Assembly: GCA_944375715.1 (NCBI GenBank)
Contig: CALWAP010000022.1
Coordinates: forward strand, 1 to 33,587
Reading direction: 5' to 3'
DNA length: 33,587 nucleotides
Origin: an uncultured Clostridia bacterium
Lineage (GTDB): Bacteria > Bacillota > Clostridia > Oscillospirales > Butyricicoccaceae
The notes under the pieces are model-generated. The model was given only the letters and a program-made list of their open reading frames with translations. It made no database searches and was not told where the DNA came from. Below, piece by piece: positions 1 to 9,333 of the stretch (the first letter of the stretch is position 1; the number at the start of each line of letters is the position of its first letter). The position numbers and the translations under genes are program-made.

Positions 1-658
1 GATCCTCTACGGCAAAGACCAGAACAGGTATATGGTTATCCATGGACAGCGAGGTAGCAGTGCTGTCCATAACAGCCAACCCCCTGTTCAGAACTTCCTT
101 ATAGGTAATGGAATCAAACTTGCGGGCCTGATCGTTAATATGGGGGTCATCGTCATAAACGCCATCTATATTTTTTGCCAGAAGTATGGCCTCGGCCTCG
201 ATTTCCGCGGCACGCAGTGCAGCGGCGGTATCGGTGGAAAAGAAAGGATTACCTGTTCCGCAGGCAAAAATGACTACCCTACCCTTTTCCAAATGCCTTA
301 TCGCCCTGAGCCTTATATAAGGCTCGGCTATTTTTGTCATGTCAATGGCTGTCTGGACCCTGACATCAATGCCGTTGCTTTCCATTATATCGGCAAGGGC
401 AAGGGCGTTTATCGTTGTGGCCAACATACCCATATGATCCGAGCGGGTACGCTCCATCCTTCCGCCGCCGTCCTTCATCCCACGCCAGAAATTTCCTCCG
501 CCGACGACAATACCTATCTGAACGCCCATCTGGTTGCATTCCTTGATGGCTTTGGCAACGGTATCCAGAACATCAAAATCAAGGCCCCTGTGCATCTTGC
601 CGGCCAAAGCTTCGCCGCTTATTTTAAGCAGTACCCGCTTGTATTTCGGATTGTCCAT
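1..658 (-). CDS. pyrH: UMP kinase, 3' end cut by the window edge
   Basis: Uridylate kinase phosphorylates UMP to UDP in pyrimidine nucleotide synthesis and acts in the cytoplasm. The reverse strand translates from ATG at 658, with a GGGAG ribosome binding site at 666-670, into a protein starting [18 protein letters not shown]. The amino acid kinase fold signatures follow: KISGEAL near residue 12, [10 protein letters not shown] near 46, RADHMGM-like RSDHMGM, and the UMP-binding stretch [11 protein letters not shown]. About 219 of an expected 240 residues are present; the C-terminus lies left of the window. The gene sits 97 bases downstream of uvrA, not behind rpsB-tsf as in many Bacillota, so it probably has its own promoter (see 712-740). 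The family assignment is firm. Confidence 0.95.
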   Translation of the reverse strand, partial: MDNPKYKRVLLKISGEALAGKMHRGLDFDVLDTVAKAIKECNQMGVQIGIVVGGGNFWRGMKDGGGRMERTRSDHMGMLATTINALALADIMESNGIDVRVQTAIDMTKIAEPYIRLRAIRHLEKGRVVIFACGTGNPFFSTDTAAALRAAEIEAEAILLAKNIDGVYDDDPHINDQARKFDSITYKEVLNRGLAVMDSTATSLSMDNHIPVLVFAVED

Positions 659-711
659 TTCAATCTCCCACCAATATCTAATATTTTGTTTGTGTCTGTA
701 TAACTGTTTAT

Positions 712-740
712 ATTTTAATATAAAGCAGGAGGTTTGAAAA
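712..740 (-). promoter_or_regulatory. Possible sigma-A promoter for pyrH
   Basis: On the minus strand TTTTCA (735-740), a 17-base spacer and TAAAAT (712-717) lie in the AT-rich gap between uvrA and pyrH. The -35 matches the consensus at four of six positions. No hairpin terminator follows uvrA, so read-through from uvrA is equally possible. Confidence 0.4.
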
Positions 741-755
741 GGCATATTTTAAAAA

Positions 756-3581
756 TTAACATAAAAATTTCTTTAAATAAATCCCGGTATAGGAATTGGG
801 ATTTTGAGCCACTTCTTCGGGTGTACCCTGGGCTATAAGAGTGCCGCCTTTGTCTCCTCCCTCGGGGCCAAGGTCGATTATATGGTCCGCGACCTTTATG
901 ACATCAAGGTTGTGCTCGATGACAATTACGGTATTCCCCTCATCAGCCAAAGCATTAAGAACTTCTATAAGCTTGTGGACATCAAAGGCGTGCAGACCGG
1001 TCGTAGGCTCGTCAAGGATATAAACGGTCTTGCCCGTCGCCCTGCGTGAAAGCTCAGTAGCCAGCTTGACGCGCTGGGCCTCTCCTCCCGAAAGGGTAGT
1101 TGATGACTGACCCAGCTTGACATATGAAAGCCCGACATCATAAAGGGTCTGCAGTTTCCTTCTTATTTTGGGCACATTTTCAAAGAAACCCAGGGCTTCC
1201 TCCACGGTCATGTCCAAAACTTCGCTTATATTTTTGCCTTTGTATTTGACCTCCAGGGTTTCGCGGTTATATTTTTTGCCGCCGCAGACATCGCATGGGA
1301 CATAAATATCGGGCAAAAAGTGCATTTCTATTTTTATAAGGCCGTCGCCGGCACAGGCTTCGCACCGGCCGCCCCTGACATTGAAAGAGAACCTGCCGGG
1401 TCCGTATCCTCTGGCCTTTGCGTCGGCCGTTTTGGCGAAAATATCCCTTATATCGCCGAATACTCCCGTATATGTGGCGGGATTTGATCTGGGGGTCCTG
1501 CCGATGGGCGACTGATCAATATTTATGACTTTGTCAAGGTACTCCAGGCCCTCGATATCCTTATGGGCCCCCGAGCGTATCCTGGCCCCATTCAAATCGG
1601 CGGCCAGCCTTTTATAAACTATCTCGTTTACAAGTGAGCTTTTCCCGGAGCCTGACACCCCCGTAACGCAGATAAACTTGCCCAGAGGGAAATCGACGTC
1701 TATCTTTTTAAGGTTGTTTTCGGCGGCTCCTTTTACCCTGAGGACATGCCCGTTGCCGGGCCTGCGCTTCTGGGGTACCGGTATAGACTTCTGGCGGCTC
1801 AGGTACTGCCCGGTCAAAGACGCGGGATTTTTCATTATTTCCTGCGCCGTACCGCTGGCAACTATATTTCCGCCGTGTATCCCCGCTCCGGGACCGACAT
1901 CTATTATATTGTCGGCCGCCAGCATGGTATCCTCGTCATGCTCGACCACTATAAGGGTGTTTCCCAGGTCCCTCAGGCGCTTAAGTGTTGAAAGGAGCTT
2001 TTCATTGTCCCTTTGGTGGAGTCCTATCGAGGGTTCATCAAGTATATACAGCACGCCCATGAGGGATGAGCCAATCTGCGTAGCCAGACGTATCCTCTGG
2101 CTTTCGCCGCCTGAAAGGGTACCTGAAGACCTTGCAAGAGTCAGGTATTCCAGGCCCACATTTTTAAGGAAGCCCAAGCGGTCCTTGATTTCCTTAAGGA
2201 TCCTGTCTGCAATCATATGCTCTTTTTCCGAAAGCTCCAGCTTGTCTATAAAATCCAGCTCTTCGATAACCGATTTTTCGGTGAAATCAATTATACTTAT
2301 CCCGCCGACCGTTACAGCCAGCACTTCTTTTTTAAGCCTCTTCCCCTTGCAGTCGGGACATGGTATCTGGCTCATGCATTCTTCTATTTCTTCCTTGACC
2401 GATTCGCTGGTGGTTTCGCGGTAACGCCTTTTCAAGTTGTTGATAATGCCCTCGAAGGGATTATAGTACGTACCTCCACCGCCGCCGGGACGCTTCCATA
2501 CAAGCTCCAGCTTTTCCTTACCCGTGCCGTACAGGATGATATCCATTATCTCTTTCGTAAGGTCCTTTACAGGGGTATCCAGGGAAAAACCGTACTTTTT
2601 TGAAAGGGCGTCAAAATACATCCTGGCGATGCTTCCCTCGTCCATGGTAGCGTAACCTGACGCCTTGACCGCCCCCTGGTTTATCGAAAGGTTTTTATTG
2701 GGAAATATAAGCTCCGGGTCTATTTCCAGCTTCATTCCGAGACCGGTACAGGTAGGACACGCACCATAAGGGTTATTGAAGGAAAACATACGGGGAGTCA
2801 GCTCTTCAATGGAAATTCCGCAGTCTGGACATGCGTAATTCTGTGAAAAAAGCACCTCCACGCTGCCCGGCATTTCGGCAATAACCAGCCCGCCTGAAAG
2901 GCCCAGGGAGGTTTCCACTGAATCGGTCAGCCTGCCCCTTACCTCGTCCTTTATGACTATCCTGTCCACAAGGATCTCTATATTGTGCTTCTTGTTCTTG
3001 TCAAGCTTGATGCTCTCCTGAAGATCGTATATGCTGCCATCGACCCTGACGCGGGAATATCCGCTTTTCCTGGCATCCTCGAATACTTTCTGGTATTCGC
3101 CTTTTCTTGACCTTATTACAGGAGCCAAAATCTGCATCCTTGTACCGGCTGGGTATGCCATAAGCTGGTCGATTATCTGGTCTACCGTCTGCCTTCGTAT
3201 TTCCTTGCCGCATTTTGGGCAGTGGGGCACCCCTATCCTTGCCCATAAAAGCCTCAGATAATCATATATTTCTGTTACGGTGCCTACCGTTGAGCGAGGG
3301 TTTTTGGAAGTGGTTTTCTGATCTATCGCTATGGCGGGGGAAAGACCCTCTATATAATCCACATCGGGCTTTTCCATTTGCCCGAGGAATTGCCTTGCGT
3401 AGGAAGAAAGCGACTCCACATATCTCCGCTGTCCTTCGGCGTAGATCGTGTCAAAAGCCAGGGAGCTTTTGCCCGAGCCTGATATTCCCGTTATGACCGT
3501 CAGGGTATCCCTTTTGATCTCTACATCGACATTTTTAAGGTTGTGTTCCCTGGCCCCTTTTATAAATATGCTGTCCCGCAT
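756..3581 (-). CDS. uvrA: Excinuclease ABC subunit A (UvrA)
   Basis: UvrA is the damage-recognition ATPase of nucleotide excision repair. It dimerises, loads UvrB at lesions and then leaves. The 941 residues match the usual family length. Two ABC ATPase modules are visible: Walker [10 protein letters not shown] at 32-40 and a second GVSGSGKSS near 640, with ABC signatures LSGGESQR near 490 and LSGGEAQR near 832. Zinc-binding CxxC pairs appear as CPKC near 122, CPDC/CPTC near 250-278, and CEAC/CDVC near 735-760. The ATG shares its first base with the last base of the uvrB stop codon (TAATG), and AGGAAAGG precedes it inside uvrB, so translation of the two genes is probably coupled. Control comes from the LexA-box promoter upstream of uvrB. 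Confidence 0.98.
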   Translation of the reverse strand: MRDSIFIKGAREHNLKNVDVEIKRDTLTVITGISGSGKSSLAFDTIYAEGQRRYVESLSSYARQFLGQMEKPDVDYIEGLSPAIAIDQKTTSKNPRSTVGTVTEIYDYLRLLWARIGVPHCPKCGKEIRRQTVDQIIDQLMAYPAGTRMQILAPVIRSRKGEYQKVFEDARKSGYSRVRVDGSIYDLQESIKLDKNKKHNIEILVDRIVIKDEVRGRLTDSVETSLGLSGGLVIAEMPGSVEVLFSQNYACPDCGISIEELTPRMFSFNNPYGACPTCTGLGMKLEIDPELIFPNKNLSINQGAVKASGYATMDEGSIARMYFDALSKKYGFSLDTPVKDLTKEIMDIILYGTGKEKLELVWKRPGGGGGTYYNPFEGIINNLKRRYRETTSESVKEEIEECMSQIPCPDCKGKRLKKEVLAVTVGGISIIDFTEKSVIEELDFIDKLELSEKEHMIADRILKEIKDRLGFLKNVGLEYLTLARSSGTLSGGESQRIRLATQIGSSLMGVLYILDEPSIGLHQRDNEKLLSTLKRLRDLGNTLIVVEHDEDTMLAADNIIDVGPGAGIHGGNIVASGTAQEIMKNPASLTGQYLSRQKSIPVPQKRRPGNGHVLRVKGAAENNLKKIDVDFPLGKFICVTGVSGSGKSSLVNEIVYKRLAADLNGARIRSGAHKDIEGLEYLDKVINIDQSPIGRTPRSNPATYTGVFGDIRDIFAKTADAKARGYGPGRFSFNVRGGRCEACAGDGLIKIEMHFLPDIYVPCDVCGGKKYNRETLEVKYKGKNISEVLDMTVEEALGFFENVPKIRRKLQTLYDVGLSYVKLGQSSTTLSGGEAQRVKLATELSRRATGKTVYILDEPTTGLHAFDVHKLIEVLNALADEGNTVIVIEHNLDVIKVADHIIDLGPEGGDKGGTLIAQGTPEEVAQNPNSYTGIYLKKFLC

Positions 3582-5578
3582 TACTTTTTACCTTTCCTGT
3601 CTTCTTTTGCTATATTTTCCCTAAGTTCCTTTATCTGGTCACGCAGGACCGCCGCATATTCAAACTCAAGCATTTTTGACGCCTCTTTCATCGCCTTTTC
3701 AAGCTTGGCTATCTGCTGCTCCTTGGCAGCCCGGCTGAGCTTTTTGGCGCTTTGCTGAGGCACTTTTGAATAGCTGGCGTCATGCGATATTTCTATTATA
3801 TCCCTGACGCCTTTAAGTATCGTCTTTGGGGTTATGCCGTGAGCCTTGTTAAAGTCATCCTGTATCTTGCGGCGCCGGCGGGTCTCTTCAATGGCGTACT
3901 GCATCGAAGGCGTTATGGTGTCGGCATACATTATGACCTTACCCTCGGCATTTCGTGCCGCCCTGCCGATAGTCTGTATAAGAGAGGTTTTGCTTCTGAG
4001 GAAACCCTCCTTATCGGCGTCAAGTATCGCCACCAGCGATACTTCGGGCAGGTCCAGACCCTCCCTTAGAAGGTTGATGCCGACCAGCACCTGAAACTCA
4101 TTGAGCCTGAGCCCTCGTATCAGCTGCATCCTTTCTATGGCGTCTATGTCATGGTGCATATATCTGACTTTTATACCGCTTTCCGAAAGATAATCGGTCA
4201 GCTCCTCGGCCATGCGCTTTGTCATTGTGGTGACCAGGACCCTTTGATCTTTGGGTTTTCTAAGCTGTATCTCAGAGATAAGGTCGTCTATCTGCCCCTC
4301 TATGGGCCGTACTTCCACCTCGGGATCCAAAAGTCCTGTGGGCCTGATTATCTGCTCCACCTGCTGTGATGAGCGCATGCTTTCGTATTCTCCGGGAGTG
4401 GCGCTGACATACACCACTTGGTTTATGCGCTTTTCAAACTCTTCAAAGCTCAGAGGCCTGTTATCAAGGGCCGAGGGCAGGCGGAAACCATAGTCTATAA
4501 GCTGCTGTTTTCTGGCCCTGTCTCCATGGAACATGGCCCTTACCTGGGGCAGCATGACATGGGACTCGTCGACAAACAAAAGATAGTCCTTTGGAAAATA
4601 GTCCATCAGCGTATAGGGGGCGCTGCCGGGTTCCCTGCCCGAAAGGACCCTTGAATAGTTCTCGATGCCCGTACAGAAGCCGATTTCCCTGAGCATTTCC
4701 ATATCGTATGTGGTCCGCTGCCTGATCCGCTGGGCTTCTATCAGCTTGCCGTTGCTTTCAAACCACTTGACCCTTTCTTCCATTTCATGCTCTATTTCCT
4801 TAAGGGCCTCGTCCATCTTGTCCTTGGGAGTAACATAATGTGATGCAGGATATATGGCCACATGGTCAATATATCTGTTTACTGCGCCTGTCAGGATATT
4901 TATTTCCGATATCCTGTCTATCTCATCCCCGAAAAATTCCACCCTGACGGCATAATCGTCGGTATAGGCTAGATGTACCTCCAGCGTGTCGCCCCTGACC
5001 CTGAATTTGTTTCGGTCAAAGCTTATATCGTTGCGTTCATATTGTATTTCCACCAGCTTGCGGCATATCTCGTCGCGATCCCTCGTCTGACCTACCCTTA
5101 ACGATATAACCATATTGGCATAATCAATGGGGTTGCCCAAAGAATAGATGCTGGAAACTGACGCAACGATTATAACATCCCGGCGTTCAAAAAGCGCCGA
5201 GGTAGCCGAATGGCGGAGCCTTTCCAGCTCGGAGTTGACATCCGAATCCTTTTCTATATATGTGTCGGTCGAGGGTATATAGGCTTCGGGCTGATAATAA
5301 TCGTAGTAGGAAACAAAAAATTCCACGGCGTTTTCGGGGAAAAATTCCCTGAACTCCGAGCACAGCTGGGCCGCCAGGGTCTTATTGTGCGTCAGCACAA
5401 GGGTAGGCTTTTTCACCTGCTCTATAACATTTGCCATAACAAAAGTTTTTCCAGAGCCGGTAACACCCAGCAGCGTCTGCTCGGTAAAACCCAGATTTAA
5501 GCCCCTGACAAGAGCCTCAATAGCTTCCGGCTGACCGCCGGCCGGCTTGTATGGAGCGTGAAGTTTGAAATCACCCAT
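3581..5578 (-). CDS. uvrB: Excinuclease ABC subunit B (UvrB)
   Basis: UvrB is the helicase-like core of excision repair. It verifies damage and recruits UvrC (not in this window) and the helicase that removes the oligonucleotide. The 665 residues are full length. Visible features: Walker A GVTGSGKT at 38-45, the tyrosine-rich beta-hairpin [17 protein letters not shown] near 92-110 that inserts between the DNA strands, DEAD-like VDESH, the late SF2 motifs QTIGRAARN, and a C-terminal UVR domain at about 625-660 that binds UvrC. GGAGG stands seven bases before the ATG at 5578. The gene opens the uvrB-uvrA operon, reversing the common order only in name. Its promoter carries a LexA box, so SOS induction is expected. 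Confidence 0.98.
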   Translation of the reverse strand: MGDFKLHAPYKPAGGQPEAIEALVRGLNLGFTEQTLLGVTGSGKTFVMANVIEQVKKPTLVLTHNKTLAAQLCSEFREFFPENAVEFFVSYYDYYQPEAYIPSTDTYIEKDSDVNSELERLRHSATSALFERRDVIIVASVSSIYSLGNPIDYANMVISLRVGQTRDRDEICRKLVEIQYERNDISFDRNKFRVRGDTLEVHLAYTDDYAVRVEFFGDEIDRISEINILTGAVNRYIDHVAIYPASHYVTPKDKMDEALKEIEHEMEERVKWFESNGKLIEAQRIRQRTTYDMEMLREIGFCTGIENYSRVLSGREPGSAPYTLMDYFPKDYLLFVDESHVMLPQVRAMFHGDRARKQQLIDYGFRLPSALDNRPLSFEEFEKRINQVVYVSATPGEYESMRSSQQVEQIIRPTGLLDPEVEVRPIEGQIDDLISEIQLRKPKDQRVLVTTMTKRMAEELTDYLSESGIKVRYMHHDIDAIERMQLIRGLRLNEFQVLVGINLLREGLDLPEVSLVAILDADKEGFLRSKTSLIQTIGRAARNAEGKVIMYADTITPSMQYAIEETRRRRKIQDDFNKAHGITPKTILKGVRDIIEISHDASYSKVPQQSAKKLSRAAKEQQIAKLEKAMKEASKMLEFEYAAVLRDQIKELRENIAKEDRKGKK

Positions 5579-5626
5579 AAAAACGCCTCCGTAAAATGCA
5601 TGTGCGGTGTGATCCCGGCTTTGAAC

Positions 5627-5675
5627 ATTATATCACCGCCGGGATTAAAAGTACAGAAAAACAAATATATGTTCG
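5627..5675 (-). promoter_or_regulatory. SOS promoter of uvrBA: LexA box and -10
   Basis: The + strand 14-mer CAAATATATGTTCG (5662-5675) matches the Bacillus-type LexA/DinR box CGAACATATGTTCG at 12 of 14 positions. Downstream on the minus strand is a perfect -10 TATAAT at 5627-5632. The hexamer 17 bases before it (TGTACT, 5650-5655) is a weak -35. LexA repression of uvrBA is established in Bacillus; here it is inferred from the site. Confidence 0.8.
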
Positions 5676-5704
5676 AAAAACAATGCGGACGCCGGGCGTC
5701 CGCA
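5676..5704 (-). terminator. Rho-independent terminator of radC
   Basis: A near-perfect inverted repeat (TGCGGACGCC against GGCGTCCGCA, centre near 5694) starts directly after the radC stop codon. On the minus strand it is followed by TTGTTTTT. The T-tract ends where the uvrBA LexA box begins. Confidence 0.9.
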
Positions 5705-6403
5705 CTATGTGCCGTAATACGACTGCAATATTCTTGACAAGGTTCCCGTCTGGGCCATGGATACATAATCCCCGTCGCTTACCACCAGATGGTCAAGCAA
5801 CGGCACTCCTATACTCTTGCAGAATTCCATGAGCTTTTTGGTGGTGTCCAGATCCTCCTTTGAAGGAATGGCCGTGCCTCCGGGATGGTTGTGGGCAATG
5901 ACAATGGCCGCGGCATTATACTTTACGGTTATTTCGGCGATGCGCCTTATGCTTATCTCTGCCGAGTTGACGCTGCCTTCCCCCGCCATGACACAGGCAG
6001 TCAGTTTATTTTTGTTGTCAAGGCATAAAACGAAAAGGGTTTCTTTTGTTCTGCCGATGAATTTAGGCACAAGGCACGCTGCCGCATCCTCAAAAGATGC
6101 AATGATCCGAGGGATGCTGCCGTCCGAAAGGTATGCCCTTGCCAGCTGCGGGATCATTTTCAAAAGGGCTGCGGTATTCTGACCTATGCCTTTTATCTTT
6201 AAAAGTTCTTCATACGGCGCATCGAAAACAGCGCTGAGACTGCCGAAGGTATCCAAAAGAAGGTGGGCTGTTTCATTTGTGTCCTTTCTGGGTATTGCAT
6301 AGAAAAGCAGCATTTCAAGTATCTCATGAGGATGCATACCGTCCATGCCATTTTGAAGGAAGGTGTCTATTACCCTTTTGCGATGCCCATCATGTAAACT
6401 CAT
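5705..6403 (-). CDS. radC: RadC family JAMM/MPN+ protein
   Basis: RadC proteins are JAB/MPN+ metalloenzyme-fold proteins historically linked to DNA repair; the true substrate is unsettled. Counting from ATG at 6403 the protein has 232 residues. A helix-hairpin-helix (KIKGIGQNTA, 69-78) is followed by the JAMM site: E142, H171 and H173 in AHNHPGG, and D184, so the metal ligands are intact. The frame also opens at a GTG at 6415, which overlaps the kinase stop. I prefer ATG 6403 because GGGTGAG (6411-6417), lying over that stop, is then seven bases away. The gene follows the pyridoxal kinase directly, so the two share a promoter, and it ends at a strong terminator. Confidence 0.93.
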   Translation of the reverse strand: MSLHDGHRKRVIDTFLQNGMDGMHPHEILEMLLFYAIPRKDTNETAHLLLDTFGSLSAVFDAPYEELLKIKGIGQNTAALLKMIPQLARAYLSDGSIPRIIASFEDAAACLVPKFIGRTKETLFVLCLDNKNKLTACVMAGEGSVNSAEISIRRIAEITVKYNAAAIVIAHNHPGGTAIPSKEDLDTTKKLMEFCKSIGVPLLDHLVVSDGDYVSMAQTGTLSRILQSYYGT

Positions 6404-6411
6404 AGTAAAAC

Positions 6412-7242
6412 TCACCCAATCAGCTTATAAAGCAGCTTTTCAAACTGAACGCCTTCAATAGAGGGGGTACCCTGTTCTTTTGTATATTCGGCGCATTCCT
6501 TGACAAACAAAGCGGCGTCGCTGACCGCCTGCTCCAAAGTACGATCTTTACCTATCAGTGAAGAAGTCAGCACCGAGGTGAAAAGATCTCCCGTACCGGG
6601 ATAATAAACAGGTATGAGTTCGTGGAACAAAAATCCCAAAGTGCCGCTTTCAGCGTCATAAAAACCCGCGCCAACCTTGTCGTTTTCGGTAAGGCCGGTG
6701 ACAACGACGGCGCCCGCGCCTCTTTCACACAGTTCTTTCATGTATCCGGTAACGGCTTCACGGCTGTTTTCGATCGAGTCGGGATCTATGCCCAGCAAAA
6801 GGGCGCATTCGGTCAGATTGGGGGTGATCACATCGGCACTGCGGCAGAGGCTGCGCATGCCCTCTATATAGCCTTCGGTGCCTACAATCGAGTAAGCCTT
6901 GCCATTGTCGCCCATAACAGGGTCGACTATCAAAAGGCTGTTGTCCTTCCCGCACAGCCTTTTAAGCGCCAAAACCTGTTCCATTTGTTTTTCCGAACCG
7001 AGATATCCTGAATAAATACCATCCAGCTGCACGCCGATTTCTGACCAATTCTTTATGAAAGCGTCGATATCACATGTGAGATCGCGGAAAGTCACCCCTT
7101 TAAAGGCCGTATGGGCCGACAAAACAGCCGAAGGCACAGGGCAGCACTGAATCCCCCCGGCGGCCAGAACAGGAATGGCGATGGTCAGAGCGCACCGCCC
7201 AAAACCGGAAATATCGTGAAATGCCGCAACCTTTCTCTGCAT
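6412..7242 (-). CDS. pdxY: Pyridoxal/pyridoxamine kinase, ribokinase family
   Basis: Phosphorylates pyridoxal, pyridoxine or pyridoxamine with ATP in vitamin B6 salvage; cytoplasmic. The 276-residue protein starts MQRKVAAFHDISGFGRCALT, the substrate-binding N-terminus typical of PdxY/PdxK. It carries DPVMGDNGK near 107 and the ribokinase anion-hole and catalytic motif PGTGD at 215-219 (D219 the expected base). The start at 7242 is set by GGGGGA just upstream. An in-frame extension to 7362 is rejected because it would run through the promoter at 7277-7304. Bacillota members are often annotated as pyridoxamine kinase; a ThiD-like hydroxymethylpyrimidine kinase activity cannot be excluded from sequence alone. 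Confidence 0.88.
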   Translation of the reverse strand: MQRKVAAFHDISGFGRCALTIAIPVLAAGGIQCCPVPSAVLSAHTAFKGVTFRDLTCDIDAFIKNWSEIGVQLDGIYSGYLGSEKQMEQVLALKRLCGKDNSLLIVDPVMGDNGKAYSIVGTEGYIEGMRSLCRSADVITPNLTECALLLGIDPDSIENSREAVTGYMKELCERGAGAVVVTGLTENDKVGAGFYDAESGTLGFLFHELIPVYYPGTGDLFTSVLTSSLIGKDRTLEQAVSDAALFVKECAEYTKEQGTPSIEGVQFEKLLYKLIG

Positions 7243-7276
7243 TGTAAATCCCCCGCTTTTATGTAATAATATAAAT

Positions 7277-7304
7277 ATTATAAGTTTTTGTATGATATTG
7301 TCAA
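7277..7304 (-). promoter_or_regulatory. Sigma-A promoter of the pdxY-radC operon
   Basis: Minus strand: perfect -35 TTGACA (7299-7304), a 16-base spacer and perfect -10 TATAAT (7277-7282), 35 bases before the kinase start codon. Confidence 0.88.
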
Positions 7305-7380
7305 GGCGGCAGGCGGCCTCATTTCCAAGACAAGCCGTGCATATGCTTATAGTAATTACCAAAGCCTGAGGGAATATGCA

Positions 7381-8601
7381 ATGAAAAGATTATTGAAAAC
7401 AGCTTTCAACCTTATACTTTCTATGGCAGTGCTGGGAACCTGCCTTTACCTTATCTACATTCCGCAAGAAGAAAAAAATGAAGGCCCTCTTTCCATGAGA
7501 GGTGTATGGGTATCAACTATTTATAACCTTGATTACCCTTCTTCTCCCGGACTCTCAAAGGACCAGCTTACATCCGAGGCCGACAGCATCATCGAAAATG
7601 TGAGCCAAATGGGGCTTAATGCAGTCTTTTTCCAGGCAAGACCTTGTGCCGATTCACTTTTTCCTTCCGAAGTATTTCCCTGGAGCAGCTGTTTAAGCGG
7701 AAGTCAGGGCGTTGCGCCCGATGGCGATTTTGATGCGCTTGCGTATTTTACGGACAAATGCCATGAATTTGGGCTTGAGCTTCACTGCTGGATCAATCCT
7801 TACAGGATAACTCGGAAAGCGGCTGCCAGCAAAAGCGCTGCTCTGGAACTTCTCAGCCAGGACCACCCTGTCAGACAAAACCCCGAATATGCGGTTTTCC
7901 ACACCGACGGCTGCCTTTATTTCGACCCCGGCAATGAGGAAGCCCGCCATCTGATCCTTAAAGGCATTGAAGAGATAATTGACAATTATGATATCGACGG
8001 GATACACTTTGATGATTATTTTTATCCCTCGTCCGATTTCGACGATTCATACTCTTTCGAGCTTTATGGCAGCGGTTATTCTTCAATAGGCGATTTCCGC
8101 AGGGCTTCGGTCACATCTTTTATTGCGGAAGTAAACGACCTTGTCGAAAGCTCCGAAAAGGATATTTCTTTCGGCGTTTCTCCCTTTGGCATATGGGCCA
8201 ACCTGAGTGATCATCCGGAAGGCAGCGATACCAAAGGCAGTCAGTCATACTATTCCCATTACGCCGATTCCCTGACCTGGGTCAGGGAGGGCCTGGTGGA
8301 CTACATAGCTCCTCAGCTGTATTGGGCAATTGGCAATGCTGAGGGCGAATTTGAAACCCTTTTGAAATGGTGGAGCGACGCCGTGTCCGAGACAGGGGTA
8401 AGCCTTTATGTCGGCCAGGCAATTTACCGTTTGACTGACGCTGAGGAAGGCAGCGTATGGTATGGGACCGATGAAATCGAAAGGCAGCTTGATATGATGG
8501 CTGCGGCAGAAACTCCGGGAGTGATACTTTTCAGATACGGCTCCATCAAATCAAGCCCCGGGCTTGAGGAGTTTCTTACAGACTATTTCAGCTCATTTTA
8601 A
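7381..8601 (+). CDS. Membrane-anchored GHL10-type glycoside hydrolase-like protein
   Basis: Belongs to the glycosyl hydrolase-like family GHL10 (formerly DUF187, YngK-like), thought to act on extracellular or cell-wall glycans; the substrate is not known. From ATG 7381 (GAGGG at 7368-7372) the protein has 406 residues. A short basic N-terminus and hydrophobic segment at about 3-27 form a signal anchor. The TIM-barrel family marks follow: MRGVWVST, GLNAVFFQARP, LHCWINPYR and IDGIHFDDYFYP, the last carrying candidate acidic catalytic residues, then FGVSPFGIW and YIAPQLYW. A longer in-frame start at 7288 lacks a ribosome binding site. The gene is followed without a gap by a tyrosine phosphatase whose ribosome binding site overlaps its stop. 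Confidence 0.88.
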   Translation: MKRLLKTAFNLILSMAVLGTCLYLIYIPQEEKNEGPLSMRGVWVSTIYNLDYPSSPGLSKDQLTSEADSIIENVSQMGLNAVFFQARPCADSLFPSEVFPWSSCLSGSQGVAPDGDFDALAYFTDKCHEFGLELHCWINPYRITRKAAASKSAALELLSQDHPVRQNPEYAVFHTDGCLYFDPGNEEARHLILKGIEEIIDNYDIDGIHFDDYFYPSSDFDDSYSFELYGSGYSSIGDFRRASVTSFIAEVNDLVESSEKDISFGVSPFGIWANLSDHPEGSDTKGSQSYYSHYADSLTWVREGLVDYIAPQLYWAIGNAEGEFETLLKWWSDAVSETGVSLYVGQAIYRLTDAEEGSVWYGTDEIERQLDMMAAAETPGVILFRYGSIKSSPGLEEFLTDYFSSF

Positions 8602-8611
8602 GGAGAAAGAT

Positions 8612-9301
8612 ATGAAACGCATTTTGTTGGGAAAGACAATGAATACAAGGGATCTGGGAGGTTTTCCGTGTCCTTCGGGCTATACCCGCCATCTCAGGCT
8701 TTTGAGAAGCGACAGGCCAAAGGGCCTGGGCAAAGAGGACATCTCCTTTCTTATTTCAAACAATATAACGACGGTCATTGACCTTCGCAATGATATGGAG
8801 GTCGAAAACACGCCCAATGAACTCGAGAGCATAGAGGGCTTCAGGTATGTCCGCTGCCCCATGTTTGCCGACGGCAGAATACCGCAGACCCAGCCTGATA
8901 TGGTTCCGGCCTATTTGAAGCTTGCCACTACCCCCGATATAATTTCGCCGGTCCTGCTGACTATTGCCCAGGCCAAAGGCGGCGTGCTTTTCCACTGTAC
9001 CGCCGGCAAGGACAGGACGGGAGTTGTCGCAGCGGTCATGCTCATGCTGGCCGGAGTGCCAAAGGCCGATATAATGGCCGATTACACTGCGACAAACGCC
9101 TATCTTCTGGAAAATTACAGGAGTATAATGAGAAACAACCCAGAGTTCCCTTTTTTCCTTACAAAAGCTGATATAAGCTATATAGAAGGCTTTCTCTGTG
9201 CATTCGATAAAAAATATCCTGATATGCAAAGCTACATAAAGGACATGGGCCTTTCGGAAAAGGAAGGACGAGCCGCGGCCGGCAAGCTGACAGACAAATA
9301 A
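8612..9301 (+). CDS. Tyrosine-protein phosphatase (Y_phosphatase3 family)
   Basis: A 229-residue cytoplasmic phosphatase of the dual-specificity/tyrosine superfamily. The active-site P-loop HCTAGKDRTG spans 128-137, with nucleophile C129 and R135, and the family N-terminal motif NTRDLGG appears at 11-17. An acidic residue in VIDLRND near 55-61 fits the family but its role is not certain. AGGAG at 8601-8605 begins at the last base of the upstream stop codon and gives six bases to ATG 8612. The pairing with an exported glycoside hydrolase-like protein suggests one transcript, but the phosphatase's substrate (phosphotyrosine, phosphoserine or phosphoinositide) cannot be read from sequence. It ends at a hairpin shared with the convergent comB-like gene. 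Confidence 0.9.
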   Translation: MKRILLGKTMNTRDLGGFPCPSGYTRHLRLLRSDRPKGLGKEDISFLISNNITTVIDLRNDMEVENTPNELESIEGFRYVRCPMFADGRIPQTQPDMVPAYLKLATTPDIISPVLLTIAQAKGGVLFHCTAGKDRTGVVAAVMLMLAGVPKADIMADYTATNAYLLENYRSIMRNNPEFPFFLTKADISYIEGFLCAFDKKYPDMQSYIKDMGLSEKEGRAAAGKLTDK

Positions 9302-9330
9302 AAAGAGCAGGGCAGCGCCCCGCTCTTTTT
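9300..9330. terminator. Bidirectional terminator
   Basis: AAAAAGAGC (9300-9308) pairs with GCTCTTTTT (9322-9330), with an inner GGGC/GCCC stem and an AGC loop. The A/T ends give a T-tract on both strands, serving the convergent phosphatase and comB-like genes. Confidence 0.9.
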
Positions 9331-9333
9331 ATT

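Noticed and set aside
1678-2424. 248-codon open frame antisense to uvrA
   Set aside because: A shadow of the uvrA coding strand: serine- and proline-rich translation, with no family resemblance.
7288-7380. N-terminal extension of the GHL10 gene
   Set aside because: It begins inside the divergent kinase promoter, has no ribosome binding site, and the signal anchor begins properly at 7381.
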